Of a stretch of DNA of 64,000 nucleotides, positions 22,115-30,990 are shown piece by piece. Under the pieces are notes generated by a model. That model had not been told where the DNA came from. It searched no databases and saw only the letters and a list, made by a program, of their open reading frames with translations. The position numbers and the translations under genes were made by a program. The stretch is from Flavobacterium sp. Root186 (GTDB lineage Bacteria > Bacteroidota > Bacteroidia > Flavobacteriales > Flavobacteriaceae): assembly GCF_001428525.1 (NCBI RefSeq), contig NZ_LMHW01000001.1, positions 248,705-312,704 on the forward strand. Direction: 5' to 3'. The first letter of the stretch is position 1; each line of letters begins with the position of its first letter.

Positions 22115-23175
22115 AGTCCGTATTCGTTAAGAATATCGGCGATTTTAACCGGCATTCCAGTTTGCAAAGATTTATCCATTGCCTGAAGTAAAGCCACAGT
22201 TCCAATTCCTTCTTCCATGTTTGGATAAGCTTCAAAATCTTGCTCGATACTATCTACGAAATATTCTAAATAATTCTGATATTCCCCGCCATGATGACTT
22301 TGTCCTTCAAAACGGAAATAATATTTTAAAGTGCTGTCGCCCCACGTAATTACTTTTTCTTCTCCCGTTTTGTCTGTAACCGCATAACGTAATTCGTGAT
22401 AATCGGCCTGACTTGCGCCTTCTGTTGCTCTTAAAATTGTACTCATGCCACTGTCGCGCTGTGCTGGCTGAGTCGGCGAAGTATACACACCGCTTACACG
22501 TGCAATTCTTCCATCGGCTGCTTTAAAGATAAAATGCATCGTATCTTCATTCTTCAAACCAGCTGATTGTCCGTTACTGCTAATCATTCCGTAACCCATT
22601 ACTTCCTGAATATTTGGCAAATACCATCTAATGAAATCCACAGGATGACTCAAACCTCCATACAACCATTTAAATGATTGCAAAAGCGACCATTCTTTCT
22701 TCAAAAACCATCTGTGATCTGCGTGATATTGGGCTTCAATTGTAATTAAATCTCCTATTAAACCTGCTTCATAATCGGCTCTTTGTCTTTTAGCTGGTTC
22801 GAAAAAACGAGAACTTTGTCCGATGAAAACTTTCTTACCTGTTTTAGCGCTTAATTCTAATAATTCTTTAGCATCCGAAAGATCATCTATAAAAGGTTTT
22901 GTACAAACCACATGTTTTCCATGCAATAAAGCTTGTTTTACGTGCTGTGCGTGCAAATGATCCGGCGTATAAATTGCAATGATATCAATGGAAGCATCGT
23001 TTAAGATTTCTTCGTAATTGGTTGTATAAGAATGAAAATCGAATTCTTTTGCTCTCTGTTTACACAGTTCTTCGTTTCGGTCGCATATTTTCACAAGTTC
23101 TAGTTTTGAACTTTCTATAGCAGCTGACATTGTACTTCGTCCTTCTCCAAGTCCCAGAATGGCTATTTTTAACAT
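22111..23175 (-). CDS. Gfo/Idh/MocA-family NAD(P)-dependent oxidoreductase
   Basis: A 354-residue cytoplasmic dehydrogenase. The Rossmann start is LKIAILGLGEGRSTMSAAIE; note the unusual GLGEGRS in place of GxGxxG. The family lysine is in the VVCTKPFIDD motif (CTKP in place of EKP), followed by the C-terminal alpha/beta dimer domain with GGLSHPVDFIRWYLP, whose His may be catalytic. It is coupled by a 4-nt overlap to the downstream symporter. It likely oxidises or epimerises an imported sugar or cyclitol. The nonstandard glycine loop is worth noting, but it does not look inactivating. Confidence 0.85.
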   Translation of the reverse strand: MLKIAILGLGEGRSTMSAAIESSKLELVKICDRNEELCKQRAKEFDFHSYTTNYEEILNDASIDIIAIYTPDHLHAQHVKQALLHGKHVVCTKPFIDDLSDAKELLELSAKTGKKVFIGQSSRFFEPAKRQRADYEAGLIGDLITIEAQYHADHRWFLKKEWSLLQSFKWLYGGLSHPVDFIRWYLPNIQEVMGYGMISSNGQSAGLKNEDTMHFIFKAADGRIARVSGVYTSPTQPAQRDSGMSTILRATEGASQADYHELRYAVTDKTGEEKVITWGDSTLKYYFRFEGQSHHGGEYQNYLEYFVDSIEQDFEAYPNMEEGIGTVALLQAMDKSLQTGMPVKIADILNEYGL

Positions 23176-23269
23176 GGGTTGTGGTTATTTTAGATTGTTG
23201 ATTTTAGATTATTTCTGAAACCTGCTTTGAGGTTAGTTTTGTTTTTTCACGCAGATTAACCAGATCTAA

Positions 23270-23355
23270 CAGATTTTCTTTCTTCTTGAATTCTCCTATA
23301 CATTCTTTCTTCTTGCTTCTTGCTTCTTGCTTCTTCGCTCTTTCTTCTATTTCTT
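23270..23355. repeat. TTCTTGC pyrimidine repeat
   Basis: Starting near 23277 the plus strand runs ttctttcttcttg, then three copies of cttcttg (about 23309-23332), then further TTCTTC tracts into the beta-helix stop region. In the minus-strand transcript this is a purine-rich GAAGAA stretch between the beta-helix and Gfo/Idh genes. No function is apparent. Confidence 0.55.
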
Positions 23356-25863
23356 CTCTTCTACACTCACTTTATTCAATAAAATCCAGGTTTCGTCTGG
23401 TTTTGCACCTTCAATTCCCGATTGGTATTTTTTCATTAGGACGTTCCATTGATCTACTTTTGGATTATTCTCAGTTGTTTTCGGATTTAGTTTATCCAGA
23501 TTTTCTCCATTCGGAATACTGATCACTAATATTAATTGTCTGCCTTTTTTGAAAACCTGTAATTGCTGAAAATCGGCGTTACAGAAACCTTTTGCAACTT
23601 CTGGCCATTTTTCAAATTGCGTTTTGTGATACTCTACGTATTCTTTTTGCAATTTTTCATCGGCAGGAAGATTCGCTGTTAACACAATATTTTCCCAATC
23701 CGATGCTGGTTTTGAATCTTTACATCTTTCGAAATTTTGGAAATCATACACCAAATCTTCATAGATTTTAATTTCTAAAGAAGGGAAAGCGCCCGTCAGT
23801 TTTCGCTTTGTTCTTTCCGGCTGATTCATTTTTCCATAAATTATCAAATGATTTTTCCATTGGTACAATTCCTGACCTACAATTCTAAAACCAGTCAGCG
23901 TAGATTTGATTTTTTCGATATCGAAATTAGAACCAATCAGTTCAATTGCATACGGTTTTGGCATTTCCTGCAACCCCCATTTTTCATCGATTACGACTTC
24001 CTTTTCTAAATCTTTGTAAGGCGCTCTGATTCCAGCATTGTCTTTAATTTTAGAACTTACATACGGATCATTATGCTCCCAAATATTTCCTTTTGGACCA
24101 TTATGATTTTTTAGGATTTTCTTTTCGGCAATCCAGTTGTTTTTAATCGTAAAACCTTCACTTCCTTCATCAGTATACAAATACAGCCATAAAAACGGAT
24201 CGTGCGCATATGGACTATTATAAACCTTGTCGATATAGTTTTCTTCAATTCTGCTGCCAGGCTGTGCCGAAAGCGTATAAATTCCTGCCACATCATGTAA
24301 ATGTTTCGCATAATGATGAATTTTATTTCCCAGAATTTTATTGTTCTGCATCACGTTTGGTGTGTGCGTCCATCCCCAGCCCATTGCCATTCCGGAATAC
24401 GATACATCCGAAATTTCGTTGTGTTCAATGGTAATATTTCTAACAAAACCAGCGCTGATTCCAAGAGTTCCCCAATCTTCATTGGTTACATTGGTAATTA
24501 AATTATCTGAAATCATTTCATCAGAACACATTTCTCTTTCATCTTTTATAATTAAAGGTAAATGCGCTTCAAAAGCTTCTTCAGAGAAAATCCCAACGTT
24601 GATGGCACTTCCGCCAATATCCTTAAATAAATTTCCTTTTACGGTATTGTGATTCGTTCCCTTATTTAAATCTAAACCAGTCGAAGCCAAATGCTCAAAA
24701 CGGCACGATTCAAACTGAATATTATTCGAGTAATTTACTTCAACAGCGGCGCGAGGTCTTCCCACCCAAGCCTGATTTTCTAAACTCGCCTGATTTGGCG
24801 TACCTGGAACTTTCAGTTTATAAGCATCTAACAAATATAAACCCGACTGCAACGGCACATGACCTTGCTGTGAAGGACGAAGCCAATTACTGTACTGAAA
24901 CGAAATTCCTTTAAATTGAAAGTGATGCACCGGAGAATCGATTGTTCCTTTTACTTCAACCAGATTTTCTAAAACTGGAGCCGTAACGGTAACCGAATTA
25001 ATTTCTTCTCCCGCTCTTGGAACATAATAAATCTTAGCATTTTTCTTATCCAAATACCATTCTCCAGGCTCATTTAAAAGCGAAAAAGCATTGTTTAAGA
25101 AATAAGCCGAATTTCCGTTGTTTTTAGAAATCCAAGGCGCTGGCCACGGATGTTCGCTTTGAATACGGCTTTCTGGTTCTTCAAATGAAAGTTTGGCGCT
25201 GTCTTTCTGCACTTCGATATTTTTGATTCGAAGATTAGCATTCGACCACCATTGTACAATAAACATTTCCATTCCCGGCTCAAACTTTACCGATTTATCT
25301 TTGAACGGAATCCAGCAAGTTTGTTCTTCATGATTCCACGATAAAATACGCTCCATCGTAGTTCCCGCAGTATTTTTCGCTCTTACGGCTTTTTTGCCAT
25401 TTACCCATAATTGTCGGTAATCAATCAGGCTTCCTGCTTTTTTAGGAGCATCAGCCACCCAGACAGCACCTTTTTTAAGTCCGTTGATAACGGTTGTCGA
25501 TTTTGTCCAGTTTTTAATTTCGATTCCACCACTTATGATTGGTCTTGCATTTACATCGGCTTCGATTGTTGTTGGACTGTCGGCAGTTCCTGAATCTTCA
25601 GGGCGAACAAACAACGGTTCGTTTAAATAATACGTTCCATTCATTACTATGATTCGAATTCCGTCTTTTATCGATGGGTCTTTTAAACGACGGAGTTCTC
25701 TGGCTTTTCGCATTGCCATGTTAACTGTTGCCAGCGGATTTGATTTTGTTCCGAGGTTCGAATCTTTTCCTGATGGTGAAACCCAAATTTCAGCTCCACT
25801 TGCCGAAAGTGTGAATACCATTAAAAAAACAACCAGTAATTTGTTGAAAGGAATTAAACGCAT
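23347..25863 (-). CDS. Secreted right-handed beta-helix enzyme with C-terminal rhamnose-mutarotase-like domain
   Basis: An 838-residue exported protein (leader KLLVVFLMVFTLSASGAE). Residues about 25-640 are a parallel beta-helix starting IWVSPSGKDSNLGTKSNPLA with repeated short N-rich turns (NNIQFESCRFEHL, EENYIDKVYNSP), similar in layout to GH141 and related pectin-active proteins. After about residue 660 come two alpha/beta modules. The second (about 735-835) looks like the RhaM/DUF718 L-rhamnose mutarotase fold: EYVEYHKTQF with Tyr742 and His746, then KWPE, ISIPNGENLDKLNP and QWNVLMKKY. In E. coli RhaM a Tyr-x3-His pair is catalytic; the spacing from His to WPE is longer here. The fusion suggests that sugar release and anomer handling are joined. 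It is the first gene of the minus block down to the symporter. Confidence 0.7.
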   Translation of the reverse strand: MRLIPFNKLLVVFLMVFTLSASGAEIWVSPSGKDSNLGTKSNPLATVNMAMRKARELRRLKDPSIKDGIRIIVMNGTYYLNEPLFVRPEDSGTADSPTTIEADVNARPIISGGIEIKNWTKSTTVINGLKKGAVWVADAPKKAGSLIDYRQLWVNGKKAVRAKNTAGTTMERILSWNHEEQTCWIPFKDKSVKFEPGMEMFIVQWWSNANLRIKNIEVQKDSAKLSFEEPESRIQSEHPWPAPWISKNNGNSAYFLNNAFSLLNEPGEWYLDKKNAKIYYVPRAGEEINSVTVTAPVLENLVEVKGTIDSPVHHFQFKGISFQYSNWLRPSQQGHVPLQSGLYLLDAYKLKVPGTPNQASLENQAWVGRPRAAVEVNYSNNIQFESCRFEHLASTGLDLNKGTNHNTVKGNLFKDIGGSAINVGIFSEEAFEAHLPLIIKDEREMCSDEMISDNLITNVTNEDWGTLGISAGFVRNITIEHNEISDVSYSGMAMGWGWTHTPNVMQNNKILGNKIHHYAKHLHDVAGIYTLSAQPGSRIEENYIDKVYNSPYAHDPFLWLYLYTDEGSEGFTIKNNWIAEKKILKNHNGPKGNIWEHNDPYVSSKIKDNAGIRAPYKDLEKEVVIDEKWGLQEMPKPYAIELIGSNFDIEKIKSTLTGFRIVGQELYQWKNHLIIYGKMNQPERTKRKLTGAFPSLEIKIYEDLVYDFQNFERCKDSKPASDWENIVLTANLPADEKLQKEYVEYHKTQFEKWPEVAKGFCNADFQQLQVFKKGRQLILVISIPNGENLDKLNPKTTENNPKVDQWNVLMKKYQSGIEGAKPDETWILLNKVSVEEKK

Positions 25864-26004
25864 TATTTATAGTATTGATTTTTTTTCTTTAGATAAAATT
25901 ACAAGACATTAATTTAAAGTACTATTAAATTTACATATAAATGTATTTTTAACACTTTTATAAAATAATTGGGACAATTTAGAAGAATATAAAATGACAA
26001 GCAT

Positions 26005-26027
26005 CCTGTACCCTCCTGCAATATTGC
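26005..26027 (-). promoter_or_regulatory. Motif shared with the GH78 upstream region
   Basis: CCTGTACCCTCCTGCAATAT (26005-26024) followed by TGC; 18 of 23 bases match 16798-16820, including the blocks CCTGTAC and TCCTGC at identical spacing, and TGACAA precedes both. It is 142 nt upstream of the beta-helix gene start. Likely the binding site of a common activator of these pectin genes. Confidence 0.5.
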
Positions 26028-26152
26028 CTTTAACACGGAATACTTTAAAATTTAATTTTTCATTATCTTCTGATTTCATAATTAGAAAAAGTTAAATTCA
26101 CAAAAAAGATGTGATAAACTGGCAAAACTGTCATTTCCTATTATTTTTTTAA

Positions 26153-26174
26153 TAGATTTGTGTAATCGATTACA
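26153..26174 (+). promoter_or_regulatory. GH28 promoter -7 box and LacI-type palindromic operator
   Basis: TAGATTTG (26153-26160) fits the Bacteroidota -7 consensus TAnnTTTG; no clear -33 TTG is present. Directly abutting is the perfect 14-bp palindrome TGTAATCGATTACA (26161-26174) with a central CG, as in LacI-family operators. Its position over the expected transcription start suits repression. A one-mismatch copy is at 32905-32918. Confidence 0.55.
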
Positions 26175-26284
26175 TTAAATGTTTCAAATTAAAAAACTGT
26201 AATTTTATTGAAAAAAATTGATGAATAAAAAATTCAATTTGATAATGAAGCGGTTTCCCGACTGTAAACTATAATACAATAAGA

Positions 26285-27961
26285 ATGAAAACTAACCGAA
26301 ATACCCTTTTATGTGTAGCTCTTGCCTCTTTTGCTTTGAGTTTCAATACAGTTTCTGCACAGAAATCTGCTGATACTTATAAAAACATTGAATTTAAAAT
26401 GGCTGAAGTCAAAGAACCTGTTATTCCACAGAACAGCGTGAATTTAAAAGACTTTGGAGCTGTAAATGGCGGTTATGTTCTAAATACTAAGGCTTTCGCC
26501 GATGCTATTGATGCACTTTCTAAAAAAGGCGGAGGAAAATTAATTATTCCGCCAGGGATTTGGCTTACGGGTCCAATCATTCTAAAAAGCAATATTGAGC
26601 TTCACGCTCAAACTGGTGCACTGATCAAATTCTCTACAGATAAAACTTTATATCCAATTATAGAAACCAGTTTTGAAGGTTTAAATACCTGGCGCTGCAT
26701 TTCTCCTATTTATGGTAAAAACCTTGAAAATATAGCTTTTACAGGAAATGGTGTTTGGGATGGTTCAGGCGAAGCTTGGAGACAAGTTAAAAAAAGCAAA
26801 CTGACAGAAGAACAATGGAAGAAATTTGTAGATTCTGGCGGTGTTCTTAACGAAAAGAAAGACAGTTGGTATCCTTCTGAACAATATTTAAAAGGTGCTA
26901 AAGGTGCCGATCAAAATGTGCGTCATGATTTGAAAACTAAAGAAGATTTTGAGGCTATTCATGATTTTCTACGTCCGGTATTGGTTAGTATTCAAAACAG
27001 CAAAAGAGTACTATTTGACGGACCTGTTTTTCAAAATTCTCCTGCTTGGAATATTCATCCGTTAATGATTGAGGATTTAATTGTTCGAAATATAACAGTT
27101 CGTAATCCTTGGTTTTCTCAAAACGGTGACGGTCTTGATGTAGAATCCTGCAAAAATGTAGTAATAGAAAATTCAAGTTTTGATGTTGGTGACGATGCGA
27201 TCTGTATCAAATCAGGAAAAGATAAAGACGGACGTGACAGAGGTGTTGCCTGCGAAAATATCATTGTAAAAAACAATATCGTGTATCATGGTCACGGCGG
27301 TGTTACCGTTGGAAGTGAAATGTCTGGAGGAGTAAAAAACCTGCATGTTTCCAACTGTACTTTCATGGGAACTGATGTTGGTCTTCGTTTTAAAAGTACG
27401 CGTGGGCGCGGCGGTGTTGTAGAAAATATTTTTATTTCTGATATTTTTATGACTGACATTCCGTCTCAGGCGATTTCTTTTGATTTGTATTACGGAGGAA
27501 AATCAATCGCAGAAACTTTAGCTGAAGGCGGAAATACGGTAAGTACAAAAGCGATTCCGGTAAACGAAGAAACACCTCAGTTTAAAAATATCGTGATCAA
27601 AAATATTACGATTGAAGGTGCGCAGCAGGCTGTATTTTTACAAGGTCTTCCTGAAATGAATTTAGAGAATATTGAAATTACAAATCTGATTGCCAAAGCT
27701 CAGAAAGGTTTTTCTATAATTGATGCTAATGGAATTAAAATCAGCAATGCAAAATTGGATATTGAGGCTAAAAATGCTTTTGAAATTTACAATGCGCAAA
27801 ACCTTTCTTTGAAAAATATAGAGTTTAATTCTGGTTCTTCTAGCGCAATTACGATTAATGGTGAAGCGAGCAAGAATATTGATTTGAGTGGTTCTTCGGT
27901 AAATTTTTCTAAGACGACAATTATTGATAAAAATGTTCCTAAGAAGGCGGTTAAATTCTAA
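26285..27961 (+). CDS. Secreted GH28 polygalacturonase / rhamnogalacturonase-type enzyme
   Basis: A 558-residue exported pectinase. The leader LCVALASFALSFNTVSAQ is followed by a short linker and the family opening VNLKDFGAVNGG. The right-handed beta-helix carries all four GH28 motifs: NGD with Asp282, GDD with Asp303/Asp304, GHG with His337, and RFK (LRFKSTRGRGG). It should hydrolyse galacturonic-acid linkages in the backbone (homogalacturonan, RG-I or RG-II) by inversion. It has its own promoter, divergent from the beta-helix gene, with a palindromic operator overlapping the start site. A stem-loop lies downstream at 28019. Confident family call; exact pectin region unknown. Confidence 0.93.
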   Translation: MKTNRNTLLCVALASFALSFNTVSAQKSADTYKNIEFKMAEVKEPVIPQNSVNLKDFGAVNGGYVLNTKAFADAIDALSKKGGGKLIIPPGIWLTGPIILKSNIELHAQTGALIKFSTDKTLYPIIETSFEGLNTWRCISPIYGKNLENIAFTGNGVWDGSGEAWRQVKKSKLTEEQWKKFVDSGGVLNEKKDSWYPSEQYLKGAKGADQNVRHDLKTKEDFEAIHDFLRPVLVSIQNSKRVLFDGPVFQNSPAWNIHPLMIEDLIVRNITVRNPWFSQNGDGLDVESCKNVVIENSSFDVGDDAICIKSGKDKDGRDRGVACENIIVKNNIVYHGHGGVTVGSEMSGGVKNLHVSNCTFMGTDVGLRFKSTRGRGGVVENIFISDIFMTDIPSQAISFDLYYGGKSIAETLAEGGNTVSTKAIPVNEETPQFKNIVIKNITIEGAQQAVFLQGLPEMNLENIEITNLIAKAQKGFSIIDANGIKISNAKLDIEAKNAFEIYNAQNLSLKNIEFNSGSSSAITINGEASKNIDLSGSSVNFSKTTIIDKNVPKKAVKF

Positions 27962-28018
27962 TTTTTTATTGAACCTTATAAGTAATATAAGCTCAATTTA
28001 GCTGGTTCTTAAATAGTT

Positions 28019-28077
28019 CTCGCAAAGACGCCAAGTCGCAAAGTTTTATTTTCTTAGCGACTTGGCGTCTTTGCGAG
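28019..28077. repeat. 21-bp perfect inverted repeat, possible bidirectional terminator
   Basis: The left arm 28019-28039 begins CTCGCAAAGACGCCAAG; the right arm 28057-28077 is its exact complement, with a 17-nt spacer. It lies between the convergent GH28 and lactonase genes. A dispersed relative of the 'ggcacaaagacgcaaag' string appears near 58323. No T-run follows, so it may be a repeat element and not a classical terminator. Confidence 0.7.
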
Positions 28078-28135
28078 ATTCTTTATTCGTATTTATTAAA
28101 TGAACTTATATCACTGATATGGTTTAGAAAAAAAA

Positions 28136-28972
28136 CTAACTGTTTAGCTTATAAAACGAATTCGCATTCTCAAACCAAATCTTATTCTGTTCTTCAATAG
28201 AAAACTTTGAAATATAATCTTCTAAAGTTTTTACCACTTCATGATAATCAGAAGCTACATTTAAAACCGGCCAATCTGAACCGTACATCAGTTTATCAGT
28301 AGAAAAGTTTTCGAAAACAACATCCAAGTACGGTTTTAAATCTTCTGGTTTCCAGTTTTTCCAATCAGCTTCTGTAACCATTCCTGAGATTTTGCACCAT
28401 ACGTTGCTGAATTTTGCAATTTCTTCGATCCCTTTTTTCCAAGAATCAATGCTTCCTGATTTAATATCAGGTTTTGCAATATGATCGATCACAAACTTTT
28501 GGTTTGGAAAATCTTTTACCAAACTTATCGCAGCCGGTAATTGACGATGAAAAATCAGAATATCATACGTAAAATCAAACTCTTTTAAAGCCGAAATCCC
28601 GTTGCGAAAATCTTCTCTAAACATAAAATCATCAGCCTCTCCCTGCACAACATGTCGGAATCCTTTAATTATTTTATTCGAAGAAAAATGACGTAAATGT
28701 TCCGATATATTTTTATCCCGAAGATCAACCCAGCCTACGATTCCTTTTATAAAATCATTTTTAGAAGCTAAATCAACAAGGAAATTGGTTTCTTCTTCAG
28801 ACTGACTTGCCTGAACCGCTACACAACCCGAAAACTTATTTTCTTTAAGCAAAGGTGATAAATCTTCCGGCAGGAAATCTCTTTGAATTACAGACATTGT
28901 TTCATCAATCCAATTATCTCTAATGGGATCAAATTTCCAAAAATGCTGATGAGAATCTATACGGTTATTCAT
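28136..28972 (-). CDS. Amidohydrolase-family deoxysugar lactonase (L-fucono/L-rhamnono-lactonase type)
   Basis: A 278-residue metal-dependent hydrolase of the amidohydrolase-2 group. Motifs: RIDSHQHFWKFDP at the N-terminus (metal HxH), FVIDHIAKPD, and LMYGSDWPV with the catalytic Asp. Close relatives open the lactone from NAD-dependent oxidation of L-fucose or similar sugars (L-fucono-1,5-lactonase). It is the last gene of the minus block 32818-28136 and starts only 6 nt after the SDR stop, fitting consecutive steps: the SDR makes the lactone, this enzyme opens it. Whether the native sugar is fucose or rhamnose is undecided. Confidence 0.8.
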   Translation of the reverse strand: MNNRIDSHQHFWKFDPIRDNWIDETMSVIQRDFLPEDLSPLLKENKFSGCVAVQASQSEEETNFLVDLASKNDFIKGIVGWVDLRDKNISEHLRHFSSNKIIKGFRHVVQGEADDFMFREDFRNGISALKEFDFTYDILIFHRQLPAAISLVKDFPNQKFVIDHIAKPDIKSGSIDSWKKGIEEIAKFSNVWCKISGMVTEADWKNWKPEDLKPYLDVVFENFSTDKLMYGSDWPVLNVASDYHEVVKTLEDYISKFSIEEQNKIWFENANSFYKLNS

Positions 28973-28978
28973 TCTAAA

Positions 28979-29776
28979 TTAGTTTACATCGTTAATTAAA
29001 GCACGATCTAAGTGTACGTAACCGCCATCCACAAAAACAAATTGTCCTGTCGTGTGCGAAGAACGATCAGAAATAATAAAAAGTGCCGTATCTGCTATTT
29101 CTTCTGTTTTAGTCATTCTGCCTTCAAACGGAATACTTTTGTTGATTTTCTTTAAAACGGTTTCTCCATCTGCTAATGTTTTAATCCAGTCTTCATATGC
29201 CGGAGTATAACTTTCAGCAATAATAATGGCGTTCGAACGAATTCCGAATTGAATTAAATCTACTGCCCATTCTCTTGTAAGTCCAAGAACCCCTCCTTTT
29301 GCAGCAGCGTAACCTGAAGTACCGCCCTGCCCTGTTAAAGCTACTTTTGAGCCAATATTTAAAATATTTCCTTTTGATTCTTTTAAATACGGAAGCGCAT
29401 ATTTAACTAACAAAAAGTAACTTACCACATTTAGTTTCAAAGAATCCATAAATTCTTCATAAGAAGCATCCAAACCTGCACCGTCATTTACACCAACATT
29501 GTTGATAACAGCATCGATTCTTCCGTATTTTGCCACGATTGTTTTTACAGCATTTTCGATTTCCACAGGATCAGTTACATCAGTCTGCACAAATAAAGAA
29601 TCTATTCCTTTCTTTTGAAGATTTTCCGCGTAAGCGAAACCTCTTGCATTTCTGTCAACTAAAACCGGAATCGCACCTTCATCTGCAATTCGGTTAATGA
29701 TTGTTTCTCCGATACTGCCTTCCTTTCCAGCCGAACCGGAAACGACAACAATCTTATTTTTTAAATTTAAATCCAT
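28979..29776 (-). CDS. Short-chain dehydrogenase, probable 6-deoxysugar 1-dehydrogenase
   Basis: A 265-residue classical SDR. The nucleotide loop SGSAGKEGSIG is extended relative to the usual TGxxxGIG; INNVGVNDG stands for NNAG; the catalytic triad includes Ser in NIGSKVAL and Tyr/Lys in GYAAAKGGV. The C-terminus ends FVDGGYVHLDRAL. Because it directly precedes the lactonase with a 6-nt gap, it is the best candidate for the first step, oxidising L-fucose or L-rhamnose at C1. The zinc dehydrogenase upstream is the other candidate for that step. Confidence 0.75.
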   Translation of the reverse strand: MDLNLKNKIVVVSGSAGKEGSIGETIINRIADEGAIPVLVDRNARGFAYAENLQKKGIDSLFVQTDVTDPVEIENAVKTIVAKYGRIDAVINNVGVNDGAGLDASYEEFMDSLKLNVVSYFLLVKYALPYLKESKGNILNIGSKVALTGQGGTSGYAAAKGGVLGLTREWAVDLIQFGIRSNAIIIAESYTPAYEDWIKTLADGETVLKKINKSIPFEGRMTKTEEIADTALFIISDRSSHTTGQFVFVDGGYVHLDRALINDVN

Positions 29777-29822
29777 TTTTGTGGTTATTTAAAGGTTTAG
29801 CAATAGCTATGTTTTTCTCATT

Positions 29823-29929
29823 TTTGTCATCCTGACGAAGAAAAGATCTTCGCAAGAAATTCCATCTAGAAATTCACCAATCTTTGTAGAGTTCTCGTGG
29901 AGATTCCTCGTTCCTCGGAATGACAAACT
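29823..29929. repeat. Third copy of the GTCATTTCGA-type inverted repeat
   Basis: It starts TTTGTCATCCTGACGAAGAA and ends CTCGTTCCTCGGAATGACAAA, with CTTCGCAAGAAATTC and GTGGAGATT inside. It is diverged from the 7740 and 11225 copies but has the same outline. It splits the deoxysugar block between the SDR and the zinc dehydrogenase. Confidence 0.65.
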
Positions 29930-29958
29930 TTGGTGTAAAACTTTTATTTAATACATTC

Positions 29959-30972
29959 TTAATCTATCTCTATTAACGCTTTGATTACATTATTTTTCGG
30001 ATCAATTAATTGTCCGAAATCAGTAATCATTTCTGAGAAACTTGTTCTGTGCGTAATGTATTTTTTAGGATCGATTTTGCCTTCTTTCAAACATTTCATT
30101 ACATATTCAAAATCCTCGATAGTGGCATTTCGGCTGCTCATTAAAGTCGATTCTCTTTTGTGGAAATCAGGGTGACTAAAACTCAATTCCCCTTTTTGAA
30201 GCCCAACCAAAACAAATCTTCCGCCATGCGAAATATAGTTAAAAGCACTATTCATTACTTTTTGGTTTCCGGTTGCATCAATAACCACATTTGCCATGTC
30301 ACCATTTGTCAATTCAGCTAATTTTTGAGCAACATCATCGTTTAACGGATTGATCGTTTCATCAGCATTTAGTTCGGTTTTACAGAAGTTTAATCGATAA
30401 TCATTAATATCCATTACGATAACTTTAGCTCCTGCAATTTTAGCAAACTGAATTAATCCAATTCCAATTGGCCCTGCTCCCATTACCAAAACCGTATCAG
30501 TTGATTTAACAGCCGCTCTTCTTACTCCGTGCGCTGCAATAGCCAATGGTTCAACCAAAGCCAGTTCATCATAATCTAATCCCTGACCGTGAAGTAAATA
30601 CTGTTCTGGAATCGAAACATATTCAGCCATTCCGCCGTCAATATGAACTCCGAAAACTTTAATATTTACACAGCAGTTTGTCAATCCGTTTCGGCACGCA
30701 ACACAAGTTCCGCAGTTGAAATACGGGATAAAAGTTACTTTATCACCAGGTTTAAAACCTTCTGCATTTCCTTTTACATATTCTGCAGCCAGTTCGTGCC
30801 CTAAAATTCTAGGATATTCAAAATACGGCTGAGTTCCGCCAAAAGCATGAATATCAGTCCCGCAGATTCCGATTCTTTTAATTTTTAAAAGAACTTCACC
30901 TTCTTTTGGTTCCGGAATTTCTTTTTCTTTTAATTTAAATTCCTGCGGTTTTTCGCATACAATAAATTTCAT
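29959..30972 (-). CDS. Zinc-dependent medium-chain alcohol/polyol dehydrogenase
   Basis: A 337-residue MDR enzyme. The catalytic zinc ligands are in GICGTDIHAFGG (Cys) and LGHELAAEY (His-Glu). The structural zinc lobe carries four Cys (CGTCVACRNGLTNCC). The NAD fold is GAGPIGIGLIQFAKIAG with acidic DIN after beta-2, suggesting NAD preference. Relatives act on sorbitol, threonine or sugars. It lies between the FAH hydrolase (18 nt upstream) and the SDR, so it acts in the same deoxysugar pathway, either as sugar 1-dehydrogenase or on a lactaldehyde-like product. Confidence 0.8.
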   Translation of the reverse strand: MKFIVCEKPQEFKLKEKEIPEPKEGEVLLKIKRIGICGTDIHAFGGTQPYFEYPRILGHELAAEYVKGNAEGFKPGDKVTFIPYFNCGTCVACRNGLTNCCVNIKVFGVHIDGGMAEYVSIPEQYLLHGQGLDYDELALVEPLAIAAHGVRRAAVKSTDTVLVMGAGPIGIGLIQFAKIAGAKVIVMDINDYRLNFCKTELNADETINPLNDDVAQKLAELTNGDMANVVIDATGNQKVMNSAFNYISHGGRFVLVGLQKGELSFSHPDFHKRESTLMSSRNATIEDFEYVMKCLKEGKIDPKKYITHRTSFSEMITDFGQLIDPKNNVIKALIEID

Positions 30973-30990
30973 CTTCAGTTTTGTTTTAGA

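Larger units (their letters stand above)
25864..26284. promoter_or_regulatory. Divergent promoter region between the beta-helix and GH28 genes
   Basis: A 421-nt AT-rich gap with no gene. It contains the CCTGTAC motif for the minus gene (26005-26027) and, for the plus gene, a TAGATTTG -7-like box plus a palindromic operator (26153-26174). The leader of GH28 downstream of the operator (26175-26284) is about 110 nt with no clear structure. Confidence 0.6.
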
